DNA of 64,000 nucleotides from Brevibacillus choshinensis (GTDB lineage Bacteria > Bacillota > Bacilli > Brevibacillales > Brevibacillaceae). Under the pieces are notes generated by a model. The model saw only the letters and a program-made list of their open reading frames with translations. It searched no databases and was not told where the DNA came from. Positions 58,059-64,000 of this stretch are shown in pieces. The translations under genes were made by a program, and so were the position numbers. The stretch is from positions 1,208,001 through 1,272,000 of the forward strand of contig NZ_CP069127.1 in the NCBI RefSeq assembly GCF_016811915.1, read 5' to 3'. Position 1 is the stretch's first letter. Every line of letters starts with the position of its first letter.

Positions 58059-59711
58059 ATGAAAAAGATGGTTACCGCTTTGATCAGTTCCTTGTTTGTC
58101 GCAGGAAGCTTGTTAGCTGCTTGCAGCAGCGGGGGGAATGGTGCCGCTCCGGCCAATTCGCCTGCCACGACTCAGCCAGCTGCTTCGACGGCTCCTGTGG
58201 CCGAGCCTTCCAAAGGCAGTGAGCAAATCCTGCATCTAAACATGGAAGAGCCAGCCACACTCGATCCGACCTTTGCGGAAGACACGACCTCAGGGGCTGT
58301 CATCCGCGCCATCTACGACGGTCTCACACGTCTGGATGAAAAGGGCAATGCCATCAATTCCCTCGCGTCCGACATGAAGCTCTCGGACGACAAGCTGACC
58401 TACACGTTTACGCTGCGGGATGCAAAATGGTCGAATGGGGATCCGGTCACGGCGCAAGACTTTGAATTCGCTTGGAAATACGCGCTCGACCCCAAGACAG
58501 GCTCACCCGCCTCGTACAATTACTATGTGATCAAAAATGGACAAGCGTTCACCTCCGGCAAGGCAAAGGCGGAGGATGTGGGAGTGAAGGCACTGGACGA
58601 CAAGACGCTGCAGGTGACGATGGAGCATCCGACTCCGTTCTTCCCGACATTGGCTTCGTTCCTGCCGCCGATCAACAAGAAGGTCGTGGAAGCGAATCCG
58701 AAATGGGCGAATGATCCAGGGACGCTGGTCAGCAACGGGCCGTTCAAATTGGAGACGTGGGAGCATAAAAATAAAATCGTCTTGGTCAAAAACGATACCT
58801 ATTGGGATAAGGATGTCGTAAAGCTGGACCGCCTCGAGTTTTCCATGATCTCGGATACCAACACAGAGCTGTCCATGTTCCAAAACGGCGATCTGGACTG
58901 GGCTGGCGGACCGATCAGCGGATTGCCGGTCGATGCGATAGCTCCACTCAAGCAGGAAGGCAAGCTGATGACCAAGCCGAAAGCGACCTCGTACTACATC
59001 CGCTTCAATGCCGAGAGGGCGCCATTTACAAACAGCAAGGTGCGGAAGGCATTTGCTTACGCGATCAATCGTCAGGAGATCGCAGACAACATCGGGCAGG
59101 CTGGTCAAACGCCTTTGATGGGAATTACCCCGATCACCGCAAGCCTCAAGCCGGAAGGGTTTTTCGCCGACAACCAGCCGGAGGAAGCGAAGAAGCTGCT
59201 GGCGGAGGGCATGAAGGAGCTCGGTATCGCGAAGCTGCCGCCGATTACGTATCTGTACAATACCTCGGATCGAAACAAAGCGATTGCGGAGACGCTGCAA
59301 GCGACATGGAAAAACGTGCTTGGTGTCGATGTCAAGCTGCTCAACAAAGAGACGAAGGTGTATCTCGATGACCAGGAGCAAGGAAAGTTCGAAATCACCC
59401 GCTCCAGCTGGACGGCTGATTACAACGATTCCATCAACTTTTTGCAAAAATTCGTGGAGAAGTACAGCTCATCCAACATCACGCGCTGGCACAGCCCGAA
59501 ATATTCCGAGCTGATCCAGAAGTCGTACGTGGAAAAAGATCCAGAGAAACGGAAACAAATCCTATTGGAAGCTGAGACACTGCTGATGGATGAGATGCCG
59601 CTCACAGGCCTGTTCAGCGACGTGAACGCCTGGGTGCAAAGCGACAAAGTAAAAGGCGTCCGGATCGATCCGCTCAGCAAGATTGATTTCAAATGGGCCT
59701 ATAAGGAATAG
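58059..59711 (+). CDS. Peptide-binding lipoprotein of an ABC importer (OppA/DppE family 5)
   Basis: A 550-residue solute-binding lipoprotein. The lipobox is LLAACSS with Cys22 as the lipidated residue; an Ala/Pro/Thr-rich linker follows. The SBP_bac_5 domain starts QILHLNMEEPATLDPTF and has LASDMKLSDDKLTYTFTLRD, FAWKYALDPKTG and GPFKLETWEHKNKIVLVKN (shortened), typical of OppA-type proteins. No permease or ATPase genes follow, so it must use an importer encoded elsewhere. It is the first gene behind the sigma-54 promoter. A CAAGGGGGCG ribosome site precedes the ATG. Confidence 0.92.
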   Translation: MKKMVTALISSLFVAGSLLAACSSGGNGAAPANSPATTQPAASTAPVAEPSKGSEQILHLNMEEPATLDPTFAEDTTSGAVIRAIYDGLTRLDEKGNAINSLASDMKLSDDKLTYTFTLRDAKWSNGDPVTAQDFEFAWKYALDPKTGSPASYNYYVIKNGQAFTSGKAKAEDVGVKALDDKTLQVTMEHPTPFFPTLASFLPPINKKVVEANPKWANDPGTLVSNGPFKLETWEHKNKIVLVKNDTYWDKDVVKLDRLEFSMISDTNTELSMFQNGDLDWAGGPISGLPVDAIAPLKQEGKLMTKPKATSYYIRFNAERAPFTNSKVRKAFAYAINRQEIADNIGQAGQTPLMGITPITASLKPEGFFADNQPEEAKKLLAEGMKELGIAKLPPITYLYNTSDRNKAIAETLQATWKNVLGVDVKLLNKETKVYLDDQEQGKFEITRSSWTADYNDSINFLQKFVEKYSSSNITRWHSPKYSELIQKSYVEKDPEKRKQILLEAETLLMDEMPLTGLFSDVNAWVQSDKVKGVRIDPLSKIDFKWAYKE

Positions 59712-59725
59712 GGGAGAAATGCGGG

Positions 59726-60655
59726 ATGAACAAAGGAAAAGCATTACGGGCAGGAGACACCATCGGGCTGGTTGCCACCTCGAGCCCGGCCACGGAGGAA
59801 GTTCTGCAAAAATCAATCGCTGCGCTGGAGTCGTACGGCTTCAAGGTAAAGGTCAGCGGCGCATGCAGGGAAACGTATGGAGGATATCTGGCAGGCACGC
59901 CGCAGCAGCGGGCGTTTGAGTTGAACGCCATGTTCGCGGATGATGAAGTGGACGGCATCATGTGCATGCGGGGAGGATACGGCGCCCCGCAAATCCTGGG
60001 CATGCTCGATTATGACCTCATCGCTCAAAATCCAAAGCTGTTTATCGGGTACAGCGACATCACAGCGCTGCACACAGCGATTGGCCAGCAGTCTGGACTG
60101 GCGACGCTGCATGGTCCCATGGCGACATCCGATATCGCCCACCAGTTGAACAGCTGGACGGAGCAGTATTTGCTGCGTGCGATGACACGCCCAGAGCCAT
60201 TGGGCCCGATCATCAATCCGCCTGGCGAAGAGATGGTGTGCTTGGTGGAAGGCGAGGCAGCGGGACATGTCGTCGGAGGAAATTTGGCGCTCGTGGCAGC
60301 TTTGATGGGAACTCCTTACCAAGTGGATACGCGCGGCAAGCTGCTGTTCCTGGAAGACATCGATGAAGAGCCTTATCGGATCGATCGCATGCTGACACAG
60401 CTGGCACTGGGCGGTTTATTTGCAGACTGCGCAGGTATCATCATCGGGACCTGGACGGATTGCGAGCCGAAAAAACGCGATGGCTTCACCGTATGGGACG
60501 TATTCCAAAACATCGTTGTGCCTTATCAAAAGCCGACGATCTGGAACGCCCAGATCGGCCACGGGACGACCAACATGGCCCTGCCTTTCGGTGTCGAGGC
60601 GCGGCTGGATGCGACAGGCTGCCAGCTTGTCATAGAGGAGAGTGTGACGGTATGA
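59726..60655 (+). CDS. LD-carboxypeptidase family protein (S66, LdcA/YkfA/MccF-like)
   Basis: A 309-residue cytosolic serine peptidase-like protein. The nucleophile is expected at S110 in FIGYSDITAL, after MCMRGGYGAPQIL (the oxyanion region); the glutamate and histidine of the triad are likely in LFLEDIDEEPYR and AQIGHGTTNMALPFG. Family members remove the terminal D-alanine of murein tetrapeptides or inactivate microcin-like peptide adenylates. Given the binding lipoprotein before it and the amidohydrolase after it, murein-peptide or D-amino-acid peptide use is favoured. Its stop overlaps the next gene (ATGA). Confidence 0.9.
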   Translation: MNKGKALRAGDTIGLVATSSPATEEVLQKSIAALESYGFKVKVSGACRETYGGYLAGTPQQRAFELNAMFADDEVDGIMCMRGGYGAPQILGMLDYDLIAQNPKLFIGYSDITALHTAIGQQSGLATLHGPMATSDIAHQLNSWTEQYLLRAMTRPEPLGPIINPPGEEMVCLVEGEAAGHVVGGNLALVAALMGTPYQVDTRGKLLFLEDIDEEPYRIDRMLTQLALGGLFADCAGIIIGTWTDCEPKKRDGFTVWDVFQNIVVPYQKPTIWNAQIGHGTTNMALPFGVEARLDATGCQLVIEESVTV

Positions 60656-61848
60656 GCGCATTGCAAACCGATCGCATCTGGGGTCAGGCCCAGGGAATTT
60701 TGCCGTGGCTCTCACAGGTCAGGCGCGACTTCCACCAGTACCCGGAGTTCGGGATGGAGGAATTTCGGACGCAGGAGCAAATTATCCGCTATTTGGACGA
60801 GATGGGGATCCCTTATTTCAAATCGGCCGGCACAGGAGTCGTAGGAATCATCCAAGGCGGCTTGCCAGGGGCTACGGTAGCACTGCGCGGAGACATGGAT
60901 GCCTTGCCGATTGAAGAAGCAAACGACACTGAATACCGCTCGCGAGTCGAGGGGAAAATGCATGCTTGCGGACATGATGCCCACATGACCTGCCTCCTGG
61001 GTGCAGCGCGGATTTTGAACGATGCCAAGCAGGAGCTCGCGGGTACCGTCAAGCTGTTCTTTCAGCCGGCAGAGGAAACAGTCGGCGGAGCTTTGCCCAT
61101 GATTCAGGAAGGCGTGCTGGAAAACCCTCGCGTCGAAGCCGTGTTTGGTCTGCATGTGTCTCCTGATCTGGAAGTAGGGAAGATTGCCGTAAAATACGGG
61201 CAAATGAACGCGTCATCGGATGATTTGTACATCACCGTGCGGGGCGAAAACGGTCACGGAGCCTATCCGCATAAAGGACGCGACGCAATCGTGATTGCTG
61301 CTCATGTGATTACCGCGCTGCAAACGATTGTTAGCCGCAATGTAGATCCGCGAGAGGCGGCGGTCATTACGCTGGGAGTCATATCCGGCGGGACAGCCGC
61401 GAATATTTTGGCGCAGGAAGTCAAGCTGACCGGAACCATCCGGACACTGGACAAACACGTTCGCAAGTATGTCAAAGAGCGCGTCCGCGAAGTGGCTGAG
61501 CTGACCGCCCGCAGTCTCGGCGGCGAGGCTGAGGTAGTCCTGGATGAGAGCTATACCTCACTCGTCAATGACAGAGCGATGGTCGATCTGGTAAAGGGCT
61601 GCGGGGAGACCATGCTGGGAGCGGAAAACGTGCGGGTCAACGAATACCCGATGATGGGTGTGGAGGATTTTGCCTTTTTTGCGGAGAACGTACCCAGTGC
61701 GTTTTACCATTTGGGCGTACGCAACGAGGAGGCGGGCTGCATCTACCCTGTCCATCACCCGCGATTTGACCTGGATGAGCGCAGTCTGGCTATCGGAGCA
61801 GCCATGCAGGCTTACAATGCCATTACCTTTTTGCAGGAGAAAAAGTGA
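60652..61848 (+). CDS. M20-family amidohydrolase (N-acyl-amino-acid or dipeptide hydrolase)
   Basis: A 398-residue metalloenzyme of peptidase family M20D. Metal-site motifs are LRGDMDALPIEE, MHACGHDAHM and QPAEETVGGA; the dimerisation domain carries GENGHGAYPHKGRDAI; a late ligand lies in YPVHHPRFD. Such proteins cleave N-acyl amino acids, hippurate-like amides or peptides. It starts at an ATG overlapping the preceding stop. It completes the three-gene unit behind the sigma-54 promoter and would finish degradation of an imported peptide; the substrate is inferred only from context. Confidence 0.92.
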   Translation: MSALQTDRIWGQAQGILPWLSQVRRDFHQYPEFGMEEFRTQEQIIRYLDEMGIPYFKSAGTGVVGIIQGGLPGATVALRGDMDALPIEEANDTEYRSRVEGKMHACGHDAHMTCLLGAARILNDAKQELAGTVKLFFQPAEETVGGALPMIQEGVLENPRVEAVFGLHVSPDLEVGKIAVKYGQMNASSDDLYITVRGENGHGAYPHKGRDAIVIAAHVITALQTIVSRNVDPREAAVITLGVISGGTAANILAQEVKLTGTIRTLDKHVRKYVKERVREVAELTARSLGGEAEVVLDESYTSLVNDRAMVDLVKGCGETMLGAENVRVNEYPMMGVEDFAFFAENVPSAFYHLGVRNEEAGCIYPVHHPRFDLDERSLAIGAAMQAYNAITFLQEKK

Positions 61849-61887
61849 CTCGCGCGGCTTCGGAGCCGTGGGTATAGGGAGCGAGTC
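61847..61887 (+). other. Branched hairpin at the end of the sigma-54 operon
   Basis: An outer stem GACTCGC/GCGAGTC encloses a perfect inner hairpin CGGCT-TCGG-AGCCG. It overlaps the amidohydrolase stop codon, but no T-run follows. It may stabilise the mRNA 3' end or lower read-through into dps. Confidence 0.5.
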
Positions 61888-61942
61888 GCAGCGGAACACT
61901 ACAGACGATCTACCTATTCCCAGGAAAGGAAGTTGCGTCCCG

Positions 61943-62395
61943 ATGAGCATAACGATGAGCCGTCCCGTAACCGAGGTGCTGAACAAGCAGGTTGCCAACT
62001 GGTCTGTGATGTATATAAAGCTCCATCACTTTCATTGGTACGTGCAAGGCCCGAATTTTTTCACCCTGCACGCCAAGTTCGAGGAGCTGTACAATGAGGC
62101 AGCCAAATATGTGGATGAACTGGCAGAGCGTCTGCTGGCCGTAGGCGGAAAGCCCGTGTCCACCATGAAGGCCTGTATCGAGCAGGCATCCATCAAGGAA
62201 GCGGCAGGGGGAGAATCTGCCGATCAGATGGTGCAAGCGACCGTGAGCGATTTTACGACCCTCGTGAGTGAGCTGAAGGAAGGCATTCGGGCTGCTGAAG
62301 CGGCAGACGACGAGGCGACAGGCGACATGTTTTTGGGAATGACCGAGAGCCTGGAAAAGCATGTGTGGATGCTGAAAGCCTTTATGGGGAAATAA
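61943..62395 (+). CDS. dps: Dps/ferritin-like DNA-protecting protein
   Basis: A 150-residue ferritin-fold protein. The conserved ferroxidase segment is KLHHFHWYVQGPNFFTLHAKFEELYNE (shown here in part: HHFHWYV and LHAKFEELY), with the second part in EAAKYVDELAERLLAVGG. Dps dodecamers store iron with hydrogen peroxide and protect DNA. ATGs at 61943 and 61952 are both possible; GGAAG lies about 10 bases before the first. I saw no PerR box in the 94-base leader. A terminator follows. Confidence 0.92.
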   Translation: MSITMSRPVTEVLNKQVANWSVMYIKLHHFHWYVQGPNFFTLHAKFEELYNEAAKYVDELAERLLAVGGKPVSTMKACIEQASIKEAAGGESADQMVQATVSDFTTLVSELKEGIRAAEAADDEATGDMFLGMTESLEKHVWMLKAFMGK

Positions 62396-62412
62396 AAACG
62401 GGATGTACAAAG

Positions 62413-62457
62413 AAGGCAAGCTGACGTCGATTCAAACGGGCGATGGCTTGCCTTTTC
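62413..62457 (+). terminator. Probable terminator after dps
   Basis: AAGGCAAGC pairs with GCTTGCCTT around a 24-base loop, then TTCC. The T-run is short, so efficiency is uncertain. Confidence 0.6.
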
Positions 62458-62583
62458 CAATTGGGAGTGCAATTCCATTTCTTTGGGGCAAGCATTTGGT
62501 TCCCAAGAGTCGCGTGCTGGTGTAAACTAGCTGTGTGATGATAAAAAGAAAGCACTTTCATGATGGAAAGGATGTACGTTCCC

Positions 62584-63522
62584 ATGGCATCACCTTACGT
62601 GACGTTTAACCGCGAGCAGTGGAGAGCTCTGCGGGCTTCCACGCCGTTGACTATATCTGATGAGGAACTGGCCTGTTTGCAGGGTCTAAACGAAAATGTT
62701 TCCATGACAGAGGTAGCGGACATCTACCTTCCGCTTTCACGCCTGCTGAATTTGCATGTAGGAGCGACGCAGGAGTTGTATCAGGCGACGCATACGTTTC
62801 TCGGCAATAACGATGGGAAAGTTCCCTTTATCATCGGGATCGCCGGGAGTGTGGCCGTAGGAAAAAGCACGACTGCACGGATCCTGCAGACGCTCCTGTC
62901 CCGCTGGCCGAATCATCCCAAGGTGGATCTCGTGACGACAGACGGGTTTCTGTATCCGAACCGGGTGCTGGAGGAGCGCGGAATCATGAAGCGCAAAGGC
63001 TTTCCGGAGAGCTATGACTTGCGCAAATTCATCCGCTTCCTGTCCGATGTAAAGTCAGGGGTTGAGGAAGTAAAAGCTCCCGTCTATTCCCACTTGGTCT
63101 ATGACATCGTGCCGAATGAATGGCAAACCGTGCGTCAACCGGACATATTGATTGTAGAAGGCTTGAATGTTCTGCAGCCTCCGAAAGACACAGAAAACCA
63201 GCAGCGCATATCTGAAGTCATCGTTTCCGACTTCTTTGATTTCACCATTTACGTGCATGCGGATGAAAAAGATATTTTGCAATGGTACGTAGAACGGTTC
63301 AAGCTGCTGCGGCAAACGGCCTTTTCCAATCCTTCTTCTTATTTCCGCCGCTACGCAAGCTTGTCTGACGAGGAAGCTACCAATGTCGCGACTGGCATCT
63401 GGCAGGAAATCAACGGAGCGAATCTCCGCCAAAATATTTTGCCAACCCGTGTCCGCGCCCAGCTGATCCTCGACAAAGGTCAGGATCATAGGGTGCAGAG
63501 TGTGAAGCTGCGCAAATTGTAG
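62584..63522 (+). CDS. coaA: Pantothenate kinase type I
   Basis: A 312-residue cytosolic enzyme for the first step of coenzyme A synthesis. The sequence is strongly like E. coli Coa[30 protein letters not shown]-loop [50 protein letters not shown] (shortened), [11 protein letters not shown] and [14 protein letters not shown]. Type I enzymes are regulated by CoA thioesters. Three in-frame ATGs exist (62560, 62572, 62584); the last has AAAGG about 12 bases upstream and gives the usual N-terminus, while 62560 has no ribosome site. Confidence 0.95.
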   Translation: MASPYVTFNREQWRALRASTPLTISDEELACLQGLNENVSMTEVADIYLPLSRLLNLHVGATQELYQATHTFLGNNDGKVPFIIGIAGSVAVGKSTTARILQTLLSRWPNHPKVDLVTTDGFLYPNRVLEERGIMKRKGFPESYDLRKFIRFLSDVKSGVEEVKAPVYSHLVYDIVPNEWQTVRQPDILIVEGLNVLQPPKDTENQQRISEVIVSDFFDFTIYVHADEKDILQWYVERFKLLRQTAFSNPSSYFRRYASLSDEEATNVATGIWQEINGANLRQNILPTRVRAQLILDKGQDHRVQSVKLRKL

Positions 63523-63546
63523 AGGAGAGTAACGGGAGGGTTATCC

Positions 63547-63993
63547 ATGAAAATGATCAGCGCTTGTCTGATCGGCTGCGAATGCCGTTACGATCAAAAG
63601 TCCTGTTTGAATCAGGAGCTGGAGCAGCTCTTGCGGGAGGGCAAGGTAATCCCAGTCTGTCCCGAGCAGCTCGGCGGATTGCCTACCCCGCGTCCGCCAG
63701 CGGAGATCGTCGGAGGAGACGGTTTTGACGTATTGGACGGAAATGCTCGCATCATCGACCAAAAAGGAAATGACGTGACAGAGGAATTCCTCACGGGAGC
63801 TCGCCAAGCGTTGAAGCTGGCGCAAACCGTCGGAGCAACGTCCGCTATTTTAAAGGAAAACAGCCCATCGTGCGGCAGCTCGTTCGTCTATGACGGCACG
63901 TTTTCCGGCAAGAAAGTGACCGGAACAGGGTTGACAGCTGCACTGTTTCGCAGGAATGGGATCGAGGTCCGATCCGAGCAAAATCACGAATAA
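63547..63993 (+). CDS. DUF523 family protein
   Basis: A 148-residue protein of the DUF523 family. Conserved cysteines occur in SACLIGCECRYD near the N-terminus, in VIPVCPEQLGGLPTPRPP and in ENSPSCGSSFVYDGTFSG (the last two are the family hallmarks). The cysteines suggest metal or Fe-S binding; the function is unknown (members are sometimes described as 2-thiouracil desulfurase-like). It follows coaA by 24 bases with GGGAGG upstream, so co-transcription with coaA is likely. Confidence 0.9.
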   Translation: MKMISACLIGCECRYDQKSCLNQELEQLLREGKVIPVCPEQLGGLPTPRPPAEIVGGDGFDVLDGNARIIDQKGNDVTEEFLTGARQALKLAQTVGATSAILKENSPSCGSSFVYDGTFSGKKVTGTGLTAALFRRNGIEVRSEQNHE

Positions 63994-64000
63994 CGACAAA

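Noticed and set aside
1..64000. Insertion sequences, prophage genes, tRNA or rRNA genes, attachment sites, replication origin
   Set aside because: I found no transposase, integrase, terminase or replication-protein ORF, no tRNA-like cloverleaf and no rRNA sequence by reading; base composition looks even across the window.

Overview
The window looks like chromosomal DNA of a low-to-mid-GC Gram-positive spore-former, most likely Brevibacillus or a close relative in Paenibacillales/Bacillales. I infer this from purine-rich Shine-Dalgarno sites at most starts, frequent GTG/TTG starts, Bacillus-type intrinsic terminators, and Bacillus-type genes (khtTU, dctB/dctS/dctR, a 60-kDa CbiH fusion and a long CbiX as known from Bacillus megaterium). 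I saw no rRNA, tRNA, insertion sequence, prophage or CRISPR array.

Layout. (1) 1-8.7 kb: the end of an amino-acid ABC transporter, two coupled amidohydrolases, a small FAD protein, a GNAT acetyltransferase, a 14-helix drug exporter and small membrane or unknown proteins. (2) 8.7-12.1 kb: a TetR regulator divergent from a cytochrome P450, a small protein and a metallo-beta-lactamase-fold hydrolase. (3) 12.2-18.9 kb, minus strand: a seven-gene operon in the order of the E. coli ddpXABCDF operon (D-Ala-D-Ala dipeptidase plus a dipeptide ABC importer), ending in an XRE-cupin regulator. (4) 19.1-20.2 kb: a secreted Ig-like protein. (5) 20.2-39.9 kb: a cobalamin riboswitch with a terminator, followed by 20 tightly packed genes that form a nearly complete anaerobic B12 pathway from uroporphyrinogen III to the nucleotide loop, plus a precorrin-2 dehydrogenase shared with siroheme. 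(6) 40.0-43.1 kb: a 1020-residue hybrid sensor with two different histidine-kinase modules around a receiver. (7) 43.1-48.3 kb: a very basic glycosyltransferase-like protein, a membrane protein/thioredoxin pair, a DUF302 protein, the K+/H+ antiporter khtTU and a small coiled-coil protein. (8) 48.4-56.5 kb: C4-dicarboxylate genes (dctA; the divergent dctB and dctSR), interrupted by an acidic secreted protein and an OmpR-type two-component pair. (9) 56.5-61.8 kb: a PAS-containing sigma-54 activator facing a consensus -24/-12 promoter, which drives a peptide-binding lipoprotein, an LD-carboxypeptidase and an M20 amidohydrolase. (10) 61.9-64.0 kb: Dps, pantothenate kinase and a DUF523 protein.

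How the parts fit. Two separate units, ddp-like and sigma-54-controlled, both suit uptake and breakdown of cell-wall peptides or D-amino-acid dipeptides. The dct genes suit sensing and import of C4-dicarboxylates, with a binding protein likely used as a co-sensor. The B12 island is controlled at its 5' end by product feedback, and most internal starts overlap the preceding stop, so it should be expressed as one translationally coupled unit. Gene functions are assigned from motifs and remembered family features; no database search was run.
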